From positions 1 through 64,000 of the forward strand of contig NZ_SJDT01000002.1 in NCBI RefSeq assembly GCF_004331995.1: DNA of 64,000 nt. The letters run 5' to 3'. Source of the DNA: Arcanobacterium bovis. GTDB taxonomy: Bacteria; Actinomycetota; Actinomycetes; Actinomycetales; Actinomycetaceae. Position numbers and translations under genes: made by a program. Within the stretch, counting starts at the first letter, position 1; each line of letters opens with the position of its first letter. Below the pieces are notes generated by a model. The model was not told the DNA's origin. It did not search any database and worked only from the letters and a program-made list of their open reading frames with translations. This document shows, in pieces, positions 16,411 through 25,463 of this stretch.

Positions 16411-16438
16411 AAGAAAAAGAAACGCCGTAAAACGGCGT
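16411..16438 (-). terminator. Terminator-like hairpin in the leader of the MFS gene
   Basis: Read on the minus strand, ACGCCGT-TTT-ACGGCGT (16438 to 16422) is followed by TTCTTTTTCTT (16421 to 16411), 33 bases before the MFS start. The order stem then T-run is that of an intrinsic terminator. With no gene directly upstream on this strand, it may be an attenuator for the exporter or stop antisense readthrough. The loop of three bases is tight. Confidence 0.45.
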
Positions 16439-16581
16439 CGTAAGAAAAATTCTATCGAAGATAACTAGGTAAATGAATGTTCAATTGTGTGAGATTGTGA
16501 GTGAAACTGGCTGGAAGTCGCAGTGATTTGGCGATTGCTAAGGTAGACTTTTCACGAGTGATTTTGCTGAAAGGAATGCGT

Positions 16582-17340
16582 ATGCAATCGGAGCATTGTA
16601 CCGGTGATTGGAACAAGGATCACCAGCGTCGAGTTTTATTAAAGCTTTCGGGTGAGCTGTTTGGTGGCGGAGCCGTCGGGCTCGATACGGCGGTGCTAAC
16701 GCGAATTAGCCAAGAAATTGCTGCAGCTGTTCGTGATGGCGTGCAGGTTGGAGTCGTGGTTGGTGGCGGAAATTTCTTCCGTGGCGTCGAACTTCAAGAA
16801 AGCGGAATGGACCGTGCGCGTGCAGACTACATGGGAATGCTCGGCACTGTAATCAACGCGGTTGCATTGCAAGATTTCCTCGAAAAAGCAGGTGTTCCCA
16901 CTCGTGTGCAAACAGCTATTACGATGGCACAGGTTGCGGAGGCGTACATCCCTCTTCGGGCAATCCGGCATCTTGAAAAAGGTAGAGTGGTGATTTTTGG
17001 TGCGGGCGCTGGAATGCCATTCTTCTCCACCGATACTGTTTCGGCACAACGGGCTCTTGAGCTACGGTGCGACGAACTGCTTGTCGGCAAGAACGGGGTT
17101 GACGGCGTCTATACTGCTGATCCGCGAACAAATCCTGATGCTGTTAAACTAGATACAGTGACGTATGACGAAGCGTTGCGCGAAGGTCTACGGGTAGTGG
17201 ACGCAGCGGCGTTCTCGTTGTGTCAAGATAACGGTTTGACTATGCGAGTATTCGGCATGGGCACGCCAGGAAACGTAACTCGTGCGCTTCGTGGCGAAAA
17301 AATCGGTACTCTTGTAACTAATCAGGACATACAAAACTAA
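16582..17340 (+). CDS. pyrH: UMP kinase
   Basis: PyrH phosphorylates UMP to UDP; it is a hexameric amino-acid-kinase-fold enzyme of pyrimidine nucleotide synthesis. The 252-residue protein shows RVLLKLSGE at the N-terminus, [24 protein letters not shown] and the nucleotide-binding end [17 protein letters not shown] at 16569-16575 selects ATG 16582, six bases away, over the ATG at 16576 and the open frame from 16501. It is followed by frr after nine bases, forming pyrH-frr. The family's usual neighbour tsf is displaced by the accessory insert. Confidence 0.96.
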   Translation: MQSEHCTGDWNKDHQRRVLLKLSGELFGGGAVGLDTAVLTRISQEIAAAVRDGVQVGVVVGGGNFFRGVELQESGMDRARADYMGMLGTVINAVALQDFLEKAGVPTRVQTAITMAQVAEAYIPLRAIRHLEKGRVVIFGAGAGMPFFSTDTVSAQRALELRCDELLVGKNGVDGVYTADPRTNPDAVKLDTVTYDEALREGLRVVDAAAFSLCQDNGLTMRVFGMGTPGNVTRALRGEKIGTLVTNQDIQN

Positions 17341-17349
17341 GGAATTGCC

Positions 17350-17907
17350 ATGATTGATGAAGTAATGCTTGAAGCAGAAGAAAAGATGGAGAAGGTCATC
17401 GAAGTCGCGCAAAACGATTTTTCGAAGATCCGCTCGGGTCGCGCAAATCCTGAGCTATTTACCTCGCTCATGGTCGATTACTACGGTGCGCCGACGCCGC
17501 TTCAGCAGCTTGCTACCGTGTCGATTCCAGAAGCCCGCACCGTGATTATTTCTCCGTATGATCGCTCGTCGATGCGTGATATTGAGCGTGCGATTAACGA
17601 GTCGGATCTGGGTCTCAATCCAACCGACGACGGTCAGGTACTGCGCATCAATATGCCGGTATTGACTGAGGAACGCCGTCGTGATTACGTTAAGCTCGCC
17701 AAAACTAAGGCGGAGGAAGCGCGCGTGTCCGCACGTTCGGTGCGTCGCAAGGCCAAAGATGCCTTGGATCGGATCAAGAAGGACGGCGAAGCGGGCGAAG
17801 ACGAAGTCGATCGCGCTGAAAAAGAGCTTGAGGTTCTGACCAAGAAGTATGTGGATCGAATCGATTCAATGCTCGAAGGTAAAGAAAAAGAACTCATGGA
17901 GATGTGA
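17350..17907 (+). CDS. frr: Ribosome recycling factor
   Basis: RRF splits post-termination ribosomes together with EF-G. The 185-residue protein has the full two-domain family length, with KIRSGRANPELF near the start, the domain II segment DYYGAPTPLQQLATVSIPEA, and the C-terminal coiled helix with RRKAKDAL. ATG at 17350 is preceded by TAAGGAA. It lies nine bases after pyrH and 25 bases before cdsA. Confidence 0.97.
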   Translation: MIDEVMLEAEEKMEKVIEVAQNDFSKIRSGRANPELFTSLMVDYYGAPTPLQQLATVSIPEARTVIISPYDRSSMRDIERAINESDLGLNPTDDGQVLRINMPVLTEERRRDYVKLAKTKAEEARVSARSVRRKAKDALDRIKKDGEAGEDEVDRAEKELEVLTKKYVDRIDSMLEGKEKELMEM

Positions 17908-17932
17908 TTCCTTTTCACATTGAGGTAATAGG

Positions 17933-18835
17933 ATGAGTCAGTTTTTCGATGCGGGGCGAACCTCGACTTTGTGGTCGAGGCTCGCCCCGCATCCACCAAA
18001 GCCACCTGTTGAGACGAAATCTCGTGCTGGTAGGAATCTTCCAGCCGCGATTACGACGGCGGTTGTGTTATTGAGCCTTGTTGCTCTCTCACTAGTATTT
18101 CGCGTTGAATTTTTCCTTATCCTTGTGATCGCGTTTTTAACGATTGCGATGTGGGAAATTACAGGTGCCTTTATGGCGCGCAATATTCGGATTCCGCTCG
18201 TAGCTCTCTCGATTGGGCAGTTAGCAACGCTGCTGAGCACATGGTTTTTGGGGATTGGAATCGGACTGCTCGTCTTTTTGTTCGCCACTGGTATCGCTAT
18301 GCTGTGGGGCCTTGGGCAGGCCAATGGGGTTGATCGCAATTTCAAAGACGCCGTGGCAGGTTCTTTTGCTCTTGCATGGATCGGGCTATCAGGAAGTTTT
18401 GCAGTAGCGCTCATCGATTTCCCGCACGCCCAAGCGGTGATTATTTCGCTCATTTTACTGCCTGTTGCTAATGATACTGGTGGTTGGCTAGCCGGAATTC
18501 TCTTCGGAAAGCACCCAATTGCTCCCAAGATTTCGCCGAAAAAATCATGGGAGGGGTTTGTCGGATCGCTGCTGTTGAGCCTTCTCGTTTCGTGGCTTAC
18601 GGTTGGTCTTGGAGCGGGATTGCCCTTCGTATGGGTTGCGGCTTTTGGCGTGCTGACTCCTGTGATCGCCACTGCTGGCGATTTCGCCGAATCAATGCTC
18701 AAGCGAGACTTGGGTATCAAAGATATGGGGTCTATATTCCCTGGACATGGCGGAATGCTTGACCGCCTCGATTCGTTGTTATTTTGTGCACCAACATTCT
18801 ATTTTCTCTTCTCGGTTGGCTTTGGCCTCCTGTAG
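17933..18835 (+). CDS. cdsA: Phosphatidate cytidylyltransferase
   Basis: CdsA makes CDP-diacylglycerol, the precursor of all phospholipids, in the membrane. The 300-residue protein has about eight membrane segments after a polar N-terminus of some 35 residues. The C-terminal family signature is clear: GDFAESMLKRDLGIKDMG, ending in PGHGGMLDRLDS. ATG at 17933 has GAGGTAATAGG before it; the segment SRAGRNLPAAI (about 31-41) is the usual actinobacterial lead-in, so the start must lie upstream of it. Codons 6 to 20 lie in a very strong hairpin (17949-17992). The enzyme's product feeds PgsA, encoded at 48956. Confidence 0.94.
   Translation: MSQFFDAGRTSTLWSRLAPHPPKPPVETKSRAGRNLPAAITTAVVLLSLVALSLVFRVEFFLILVIAFLTIAMWEITGAFMARNIRIPLVALSIGQLATLLSTWFLGIGIGLLVFLFATGIAMLWGLGQANGVDRNFKDAVAGSFALAWIGLSGSFAVALIDFPHAQAVIISLILLPVANDTGGWLAGILFGKHPIAPKISPKKSWEGFVGSLLLSLLVSWLTVGLGAGLPFVWVAAFGVLTPVIATAGDFAESMLKRDLGIKDMGSIFPGHGGMLDRLDSLLFCAPTFYFLFSVGFGLL
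17949..17992. repeat. Long inverted repeat inside the start of cdsA
   Basis: ATGCGGGGCGA (17949-17959) pairs with TCGCCCCGCAT (17982-17992), and CCTCGAC (17961-17967) with GTCGAGG (17974-17980), with one mismatch between and a six-base loop. The left arm starts 16 bases after the cdsA ATG. There is no following T-run. Such a stem next to the start could slow translation or be a processing site. Confidence 0.8.
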
Positions 18836-18868
18836 GCTTGATGAGCAAATATTACGGATTGGTGTTAG

Positions 18869-20146
18869 ATGAAGAAACAGGTTCTCCCGAAAGTGGAGCA
18901 AGGCCCGCGTCCCTCGTTGAGTTTTACCGAGAAGCGTTTTGGCAAAGCTCCGCAACATCTTGCTGACTTAGACCGCGCTGAGCGCCGCGCAGTTGTTGAG
19001 GATTTTGGATACCGAGAATTTCGAGCTGATCAACTTTCAAAACATTATTTTGAACACCTGACCACCGATCCTTCCGATATGACTGATCTGCCCGCTAACC
19101 AGCGTGATGGGCTATGTGAAAAGATGTTTCCTCAGCTTATTACTAAAGTTCGGGATCAGATTGCCGATCAGGGTAAAACGATCAAAACTCTGTGGAGATT
19201 GTTTGACGGGGCGATTGTCGAATCGGTGTTGATGAAGTATTCCGATCGCGCCACGCTTTGTATATCGTCCCAAGCAGGATGCGGTATGGCGTGTCCTTTC
19301 TGTGCTACTGGTCAGGCTGGTCTGCAGCGAAATCTCAGCACTGCCGAGATCGTCGAGCAGCTACGAATGAATATGGTATCTGCCCACAGTGGAGTTTTTG
19401 GCGAGCCGGTGAGAATCTCCAATATCGTATTTATGGGCATGGGCGAGCCACTGGCAAATTATAAGTCGGTAATTGGTGCGCTTCATCGCATGATTGAACC
19501 ATCTCCACAAGGATTTGGTATTTCTGCGCGAAATATTACAGTGTCGACTGTGGGTATGGTGCCGGCGATTGATCGCCTCGCTGATGAAGGCTTCCCGGTA
19601 ACTTTGGCGGTATCTTTACACGCACCTGATGATTCTTTGCGTGACGATCTCATTCCCATCAATTCGCGTTTCAAAGTTCAAGAGCTGCTTGATGCGGCAC
19701 GCCGATATTTCCTCAAAACAGGGAGGCGAGTTTCCATTGAATATGCGCTGATCAAGGATATGAACGATCACGCATGGCGGGCAGAACTCCTCGCTCACGA
19801 ACTCAATTCGCGTGGAAAAGGGTGGGTACACGTCAATCCGATCCCATTGAATCCCACGCCTGGAAGCATCTGGACGGCGGCTTCTAAAGCTGCGGAGAAG
19901 AAATTCGTTGATACACTTTTAGCGGCAGGCATCGCCACAACAGTTCGCGATACCCGAGGCTCCGATATCGACGGCGCATGCGGTCAACTTGCAGCAGAAG
20001 TTGTTGATCGTGATCACGTGGCAAAGCGTGCTGCCAAAGCTCAGCAGGCAGTTGAAGCGCGAATCGCCGAGCATCGGCAGGCTCCCAATAATTTACAAGA
20101 AATTCTCAGCGAGCCATCGCTATGTGAAGAAGAGGAAGAATCATGA
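18869..20146 (+). CDS. rlmN: Dual-specificity 23S rRNA/tRNA A2503/A37 methyltransferase RlmN
   Basis: A radical SAM enzyme that methylates C2 of adenosine 2503 in 23S rRNA and A37 in some tRNAs. The iron-sulfur motif CxxxCxxC is Cys138, Cys142 and Cys145 ([12 protein letters not shown]), and the second catalytic Cys is in DGACGQL near residue 374. The N-terminal helical accessory domain [11 protein letters not shown]...YREFRADQL is present. The protein is 425 residues, longer than the typical 350-390, mainly through an N-terminal extension and a Glu-rich C-terminus. The ATG at 18869 has only a weak ribosome binding site. Its stop overlaps the next gene by four bases. Confidence 0.94.
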   Translation: MKKQVLPKVEQGPRPSLSFTEKRFGKAPQHLADLDRAERRAVVEDFGYREFRADQLSKHYFEHLTTDPSDMTDLPANQRDGLCEKMFPQLITKVRDQIADQGKTIKTLWRLFDGAIVESVLMKYSDRATLCISSQAGCGMACPFCATGQAGLQRNLSTAEIVEQLRMNMVSAHSGVFGEPVRISNIVFMGMGEPLANYKSVIGALHRMIEPSPQGFGISARNITVSTVGMVPAIDRLADEGFPVTLAVSLHAPDDSLRDDLIPINSRFKVQELLDAARRYFLKTGRRVSIEYALIKDMNDHAWRAELLAHELNSRGKGWVHVNPIPLNPTPGSIWTAASKAAEKKFVDTLLAAGIATTVRDTRGSDIDGACGQLAAEVVDRDHVAKRAAKAQQAVEARIAEHRQAPNNLQEILSEPSLCEEEEES

Positions 20147-20715
20147 GCAGCACCTTTGAGCGGGTAGGACAGTTCCATTCGGGATACGATTGCAAGGAAG
20201 TCGACAGCTTTTTGCGTGAGGCTAAAGCTGCCTATGCAAAATTTTCTTACGAAGATGCTGTGCGCGATCCCAAGGCTGCGGGGATTGATGAAGATTCGGT
20301 GCGCAACGCTTCTTTCTCTTGGACTCGTAATGGCTATAGCCCTGAGCAGGTAGACGCAGCCTTGGATCGCTTAGAAGCTGCTTTTATTCAACGCAGACGA
20401 GCTGGTGTTATGTCTTCTGCTGGAGAGCAAGCCTGGTTGGAACAAACATACGATTCAGCAACTACGCTCTATCCGCGTATGCTCCGTCCAGAGGGCGAGC
20501 GTTTTTCTGATGCACATGGACGAGGTTATGCCAAAGGCGAAGTGGATGAATTCCTCAATCAAATTGCTGAGTATTTTGATGGAAAAGCAAATCTGACCTC
20601 GAAGGAAGTTCGCCGCACGCATTTCAACTCTGCTCGAGATGCTGATGCCTACGATGAATCAGTGGTGGACGTGTATCTCGATCGCGTCGTGTCGGTACTC
20701 ATGGCAGTTGAATAA
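20143..20715 (+). CDS. DivIVA-motif repeat protein
   Basis: This 190-residue protein contains four copies of the core of the DivIVA N-terminal domain, GYxxxxVDxxL: at 14-24, 64-74, 128-138 and 169-179. The later copies have the longer family pattern, an LTxxxVRxxxF-like stretch 20 to 25 residues before. It lacks the long C-terminal coiled coil of true DivIVA/Wag31. DivIVA proteins sense curved membrane and organise polar growth and division; whether this one does is unknown. It overlaps rlmN by four bases (ATGA) and precedes dxr by six, so it belongs to the cdsA-rlmN-dxr transcript. Confidence 0.75.
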   Translation: MSSTFERVGQFHSGYDCKEVDSFLREAKAAYAKFSYEDAVRDPKAAGIDEDSVRNASFSWTRNGYSPEQVDAALDRLEAAFIQRRRAGVMSSAGEQAWLEQTYDSATTLYPRMLRPEGERFSDAHGRGYAKGEVDEFLNQIAEYFDGKANLTSKEVRRTHFNSARDADAYDESVVDVYLDRVVSVLMAVE

Positions 20716-20721
20716 TCGCCT

Positions 20722-21936
20722 ATGAAGAACGTCATTATTCTGGGTTCGACTGGATCAATTGGAACCCAAGCTCTTGAAGTTATCGCTGAACATCCTGGTT
20801 GCTACTGTGTGATTGGTCTTGGCGCAGGCGGAAAGAATCTTAGCGATCTGGCGCGCCAAGCACACGACTATGATGCGAAGTTCGTAGCAATAGCCGAAAG
20901 TGGCAAGATCTCTGAGTTTCTTGATCTTTTCGCGCAGTTCAAGCCCAATAAAAATCCGCCACAGGTTTTCGACGGCGACGACGCGATGGTCCAGTTGGTG
21001 CAACAAGCCAACGGTGACGACGTCGTCCTCAATGGAATTACGGGCGCGGTTGGCCTCAAACCAACTCTGGCTGCGCTCGAAACTGGTGCTACGCTCGCGC
21101 TGGCAAATAAGGAGTCTTTGGTGGCGGGCGGTGGCCTCGTAGCAGACGCAATGCGTAGACCTGGGCAGATTGTGCCGGTTGATTCTGAGCACTCAGCGCT
21201 GGCTCAAGCCCTCAGCTCTGGCGTCCACAACAAGGGTCTCACTTGCCTCGAATTGGATGGAAAATCCAATGTGCGCAGGCTGATTTTGACTGCTTCAGGC
21301 GGGCCATTTCGCGGCCGGAAGCGCGCAGATTTGCACGGAGTTACTCCAGCTCAAGCGTTAAATCATCCCACTTGGGCGATGGGTCCGGTAGTGACGATAA
21401 ACTCCTCAACGCTCATGAACAAAGCCCTTGAGCTGATTGAAGCCGCCTACCTCTTTGACATCGCGCCGAACGATATTGTGCCGGTTGTGCATCCGCAATC
21501 CGTGATTCACTCGATGGTGGAGTTTCAGGATGGTTCGACGATCGCACAGGCTTCGCCGCCCAATATGAAGTTGCCTATTGCATTGGGGCTCTCGTGGCCT
21601 GAGCGCCTCGAGCGAGTGTCGCCACCATGCAATTGGGACGCGGCACAAGCGTGGACTTTTGAGCCATTAGATTACGAAACTTTCCCTGCTATTGAGCTTG
21701 CTCGCGCAGCTGTGGCGGAGTCTTCTTTGCATCCAGCCGTGATGAACGCAGCAAATGAGGAGTGCGTGGCGGCGTTTCTCGCTGGCGCTTTGCCATATTT
21801 GGGCATTATTGACGCGGTGCGTGAAGTGCTCGAATCCTTTGAAGCCACTGCTCAGATTAGTGTGGAGGTCGTTGAGGAGACCGAGCGATGGGCGCGCGCA
21901 CAAGCTCGTGAACTAATCGCTCGTCGAGGTAAATAA
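20722..21936 (+). CDS. dxr: 1-deoxy-D-xylulose-5-phosphate reductoisomerase
   Basis: Dxr makes 2-C-methyl-D-erythritol 4-phosphate with NADPH, the committed step of the MEP isoprenoid pathway. In 404 residues it shows the NADPH-binding GSTGSIG (8-14), ALANKESLVAGG, the metal-binding PVDSEHSAL and the flexible-loop region HPTWAMG. ATG at 20722 lies six bases after the preceding stop. The site-2 protease gene and ispG follow, an arrangement shared with Mycobacterium. Confidence 0.96.
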   Translation: MKNVIILGSTGSIGTQALEVIAEHPGCYCVIGLGAGGKNLSDLARQAHDYDAKFVAIAESGKISEFLDLFAQFKPNKNPPQVFDGDDAMVQLVQQANGDDVVLNGITGAVGLKPTLAALETGATLALANKESLVAGGGLVADAMRRPGQIVPVDSEHSALAQALSSGVHNKGLTCLELDGKSNVRRLILTASGGPFRGRKRADLHGVTPAQALNHPTWAMGPVVTINSSTLMNKALELIEAAYLFDIAPNDIVPVVHPQSVIHSMVEFQDGSTIAQASPPNMKLPIALGLSWPERLERVSPPCNWDAAQAWTFEPLDYETFPAIELARAAVAESSLHPAVMNAANEECVAAFLAGALPYLGIIDAVREVLESFEATAQISVEVVEETERWARAQARELIARRGK

Positions 21937-21937
21937 C

Positions 21938-23209
21938 GTGATTCTTGGGATTCTTATTTTCATTTTCGGGCTGCTCGTTACTGTGGGCTTGCACGAATTA
22001 GGTCACCTGTTACCAGCGAAAAAATTCGGGGTCAAGGTGCCACAGTATTTCATCGGTTTTGGTCCAACGCTGTGGTCTCGCACAGTTAATGGCACGGAAT
22101 ATGGAATCAAGGCGATTTTGCTGGGAGGATATGTATCCCTAGCAGGTATGCTTGCCCCCGCGAAAGCTGGTACAAAAACCACAAATGCCGATGGAAGTTT
22201 GACTCCAGCCGAGGAAGCAAGGCGCGAATCTGCCGCAGAATTAGAGCCCGGTGAAGAACATCGTGCCTTTTGGAAACTTCCTGCCCACAAGAAACTTGTG
22301 GTCATGTTCGGCGGACCTTTCGTCAATCTTCTTTTGGCTATCGTCTGTCTTGGCATCGTGTTTTCCTTTATTGGCGTGCCGGTTCCTTCGTCCACGATTT
22401 CGCGAGTGGCAATGTGTACGAATGGTGTCGAATCTTGTGATATTGCAGAGCAGAGTCCTGCGTATCGCGCTGGTATTCAACCTGGTGATACCGTGCTCCG
22501 CTGGGGTGATACCGCCGTCACGAATTGGGACGAACTATATAAGGCAATTGGTACGAGCGGTATTCGGCCCTACGACGTCGAACTGTTACGTTCGGGGCGC
22601 AAGCTTACGTTGAGCGTTACCCCCGTCGTCAAAGCTCAAAACCAAAGTGGCCAGCACTCAACCTCGGCTCAGGAGCAAAGTTCGCGGCCGTTCGTCGGAA
22701 TTTCTCCCCAGATTGTTAAAGAGCGACGTTCGCTTTCCGAACTACCGCAACGAACCGCCGATCTGGCATGGCAAACCGCCAAGATCGTGGTGGCCTTGCC
22801 AGTTAAGCTCTGGCAAACTGGACGCAGCCTATTCACCGGAGAGTCACGTGATCCTCAGGGCGTCGTGGGTATTGTAGGAATCGCTGATTTGGCGGGCTCA
22901 ATCACTGCAACCGACAATAAGAGCTACGGATTCGCTGATCGACTCGGGGACATGCTCATGCTCATGGGCTCGTTGAATATGTCGTTGTTTATATTCAACA
23001 TGATTCCGCTTTTGCCGCTTGACGGCGGGCATATCTTGGGGGCATTAATTGAAGGTGTGCGCCGTCGTATTGCTCGCGTGCGTGGCAAACCCGATCCTGG
23101 CGCATTTGACACAGCCAGACTCTTGCCACTGAGTAATATTGTGATCGTCTTTTTTGTTGGAATGACGCTCCTCCTGGTGGTGGCAGACATCGTCAATCCG
23201 ATCCGTTAG
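21938..23209 (+). CDS. Site-2 intramembrane metalloprotease (RseP/Rip1 family)
   Basis: A zinc protease that cuts substrates, such as anti-sigma factors, within the membrane. The 423-residue protein starts with a membrane segment carrying HELGH (His19, Glu20, His23), has a PDZ domain in the middle (about 165-225), and the second zinc-site motif PLLPLDGGHI in the C-terminal membrane part. GTG at 21938 lies one base after the dxr stop. A Ser/Gln-rich stretch follows the PDZ domain. The dxr-rip1-ispG order matches Mycobacterium tuberculosis. Confidence 0.93.
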   Translation: MILGILIFIFGLLVTVGLHELGHLLPAKKFGVKVPQYFIGFGPTLWSRTVNGTEYGIKAILLGGYVSLAGMLAPAKAGTKTTNADGSLTPAEEARRESAAELEPGEEHRAFWKLPAHKKLVVMFGGPFVNLLLAIVCLGIVFSFIGVPVPSSTISRVAMCTNGVESCDIAEQSPAYRAGIQPGDTVLRWGDTAVTNWDELYKAIGTSGIRPYDVELLRSGRKLTLSVTPVVKAQNQSGQHSTSAQEQSSRPFVGISPQIVKERRSLSELPQRTADLAWQTAKIVVALPVKLWQTGRSLFTGESRDPQGVVGIVGIADLAGSITATDNKSYGFADRLGDMLMLMGSLNMSLFIFNMIPLLPLDGGHILGALIEGVRRRIARVRGKPDPGAFDTARLLPLSNIVIVFFVGMTLLLVVADIVNPIR

Positions 23210-23300
23210 TGAAGGAATGTAGCCAGCTCGTCAGTAGGAATATAGGTCGCTGCACTAAGGCGAGAGCGTCAAGCTGTGGGAGATAAGAAGAGGTGTAATA

Positions 23301-24470
23301 ATGGTGGATGTGAATAATCTTGTTTCTTTGGGCATGCCGTCGGTAGTTGAAGAACCGATGCTGATTTCTCCGCGCAAAAAAACGCGCCAAATTAAGGTCG
23401 GCGATGTGCTGGTAGGCGGTGGCGCACCAGTGAGCGTGCAGTCAATGACTACCACCAAAACGCACGATATCGGTGCAACTTTGCAACAGATTGCCGAATT
23501 GACGGCAGCTGGTTGCGATATCGTTCGAGTAGCCTGCCCAACGGATAAAGACGCCGATGCGCTGCCGATTATTACCCAGCAATCAAATATTCCAGTGGTC
23601 GCCGATATACATTTCCAGCCACGGTATGTATTCGCTGCTATTGAAGCTGGCTGTGGCGTGCGAGTGAACCCAGGAAACATCAAAAAATTCGACGATAAGA
23701 TTCCAGAGATTGCCGCTGCGGCTCGTGCGAATGGTACCGCGATGCGCATTGGAATTAATGCCGGTTCCCTTGATCCGCGGCTGTTGAAGAAATACGGAAA
23801 GGCCACTCCAGAAGCGTTGGTCGAGTCTGCAATTTCTGAGGCGCATCTTTTCGAAGATGCTGGGTTCTACGATTTTGCAATTTCGGTGAAGCATCACGAT
23901 CCAGTAGTTATGGTGCGCGCTTATCAGCTGCTCTCGGAAGCAGGGGATTGGCCGCTTCACTTGGGTGTTACCGAGGCTGGACCTGCTTTTCAGGGCACGA
24001 TCAAATCTGCGGTGGCTTTTGGTGCCCTACTTTCGCAAGGAATCGGCGATACGATCCGGGTTTCCCTTTCCGCGCCACCTGTTGAGGAAGTCAAGGTTGG
24101 CGAACAGATTCTGCGCTCGCTCAATTTGCGCCCGAAACAGCTGGAAATCGTATCGTGTCCTTCGTGTGGTCGCGCACAGGTAGACGTCTATGAACTGGCC
24201 AATAAGGTCACTGAGGGCTTGAAGGACATCAAGTTCCCGCTGCGGGTTGCCGTGATGGGCTGTGTTGTGAATGGCCCAGGCGAAGCTCGCGAAGCCGATC
24301 TTGGTGTCGCCTCAGGTAACGGTAAAGGTCAGATCTTCGTGCGCGGTGAAGTGGTGGACACCGTTCCAGAAGCGGACATCGTTGAAACCCTCATTGCGCG
24401 GGCGCGAGTGGTTGCTGCGGAATTGGGCTTGGAATCTGATCCGGATTCTGCACCCGAAGTGATCGTTTAA
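23301..24470 (+). CDS. ispG: 4-hydroxy-3-methylbut-2-en-1-yl diphosphate synthase
   Basis: IspG (GcpE) is the [4Fe-4S] enzyme of the MEP pathway that converts MEcPP to HMBPP. The 389-residue protein has the TIM-barrel segment with [10 protein letters not shown] and GVRVNPGNI, and the iron-sulfur cysteines Cys286 and Cys289 (CPSCGR) and Cys321 ([11 protein letters not shown]), with Glu328 as the likely fourth ligand. ATG at 23301 follows AGAGGTG. The actinobacterial and other short form, without the plant insertion, is present. Confidence 0.96.
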   Translation: MVDVNNLVSLGMPSVVEEPMLISPRKKTRQIKVGDVLVGGGAPVSVQSMTTTKTHDIGATLQQIAELTAAGCDIVRVACPTDKDADALPIITQQSNIPVVADIHFQPRYVFAAIEAGCGVRVNPGNIKKFDDKIPEIAAAARANGTAMRIGINAGSLDPRLLKKYGKATPEALVESAISEAHLFEDAGFYDFAISVKHHDPVVMVRAYQLLSEAGDWPLHLGVTEAGPAFQGTIKSAVAFGALLSQGIGDTIRVSLSAPPVEEVKVGEQILRSLNLRPKQLEIVSCPSCGRAQVDVYELANKVTEGLKDIKFPLRVAVMGCVVNGPGEAREADLGVASGNGKGQIFVRGEVVDTVPEADIVETLIARARVVAAELGLESDPDSAPEVIV

Positions 24471-24480
24471 CGATTCGCTA

Positions 24481-25383
24481 ATGCGTTTCTTACACCGCAC
24501 CCACGGTACCCATATTGCACGTTTACCGAGGTGTCTCTATAACCAAGCAGCGATAGCGCTCGAGCGAGATCCGGTAGCGAGCATATTTCTCCGCGCAGCT
24601 TTGGAGGAACGGAATCCGTTTCGAGGTGCTCACTTTTTGATGCTCAGGAACGATGCCAGAGTGCCCGATTCGCTGTGCTGGCACGGTGCGAATATTGCTC
24701 CGTGGGGATTTGATTCCCATGGTCTTGATCAGTTGGCTCGTTATCTAGGCAAAGAGAGCATTTTCGCCAATTCTATTGTTGGGCCTGCGGATCAAGTGAT
24801 GGGGCTGTGGGAGCGGATTCAGTGGCGTTTTCCGAGCCCACGCGATGTGCGAGCACATCAACTTTCCATGGTTGCCCAGGCGTGCGATGCGCGCAAAAGC
24901 GCAACGGCATCGGCGTCGTCGCAATACGAAATGAACATAACTAACGTAACGGTCAGAAGGGCGGCGGTTACGGATTTTGACATCGTTTTTCCTGCCTCGG
25001 TGGCAATGTTTATCGAAGAAGTGGGATACGATCCTTCAATTGCGGGCGAGGCTTATGCTCAGCGTGTGCGGCAGTTACTAGCGCAAGGGCGGACTTTTAT
25101 TTGTGAAGGTCGCGATCCTTACGGAGCTCGCCGAGTGGAATTCAAGGCTGATGTGGGAATTTTGGCAGGCTCAGTGGCGCAACTACAAGGAGTGTGGACA
25201 TCGCCAGATCTGCGCGGCAATGGAATCGCCACCGCCGCACTTGCGCAGGTAGTGCGCATGATTAATGCCGATATGGCAAAAACGATCTCCCTGTACGTCA
25301 ACGATTACAACCATGGCGCGATCCATGTGTATGAGAAAGTCGGGTTTACAACGGTGGGAGAATTTGCCACAGTCATGCTGTGA
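24481..25383 (+). CDS. DUF4081-GNAT acetyltransferase
   Basis: A 300-residue protein with two parts: an N-terminal DUF4081 domain (about 1-145) that includes the segment CWHGANIAPWG, and a C-terminal GNAT domain (155-300) with the acetyl-CoA loop SPDLRGNGIATAAL and the closing VNDYNHGAIHVYEKVGF. Its substrate is unknown. It lies between ispG and proS, the same position as the related gene in Mycobacterium tuberculosis. The ATG at 24481 is ten bases after the ispG stop. A non-enzymatic or protein-acetylating role cannot be told apart from sequence. Confidence 0.88.
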   Translation: MRFLHRTHGTHIARLPRCLYNQAAIALERDPVASIFLRAALEERNPFRGAHFLMLRNDARVPDSLCWHGANIAPWGFDSHGLDQLARYLGKESIFANSIVGPADQVMGLWERIQWRFPSPRDVRAHQLSMVAQACDARKSATASASSQYEMNITNVTVRRAAVTDFDIVFPASVAMFIEEVGYDPSIAGEAYAQRVRQLLAQGRTFICEGRDPYGARRVEFKADVGILAGSVAQLQGVWTSPDLRGNGIATAALAQVVRMINADMAKTISLYVNDYNHGAIHVYEKVGFTTVGEFATVML

Positions 25384-25463
25384 TGAACGGATTGCGTCTC
25401 ATTTTCAACGCCTCTCGTTGCCTTAACTTCACTTGTTTAGCCTGCGGAATGTAAGCTAGGACT

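Noticed and set aside
16381-16443. 20-residue Lys/Arg-rich peptide on the plus strand before pyrH
   Set aside because: ATG to TAA is complete and very basic, but no ribosome binding site or relative supports it, and the hairpin at 16411-16438 explains the sequence.
18841-18966. Short plus-strand frame beginning just before rlmN
   Set aside because: Its start looks protein-like but it runs out of frame inside rlmN; a shadow frame.
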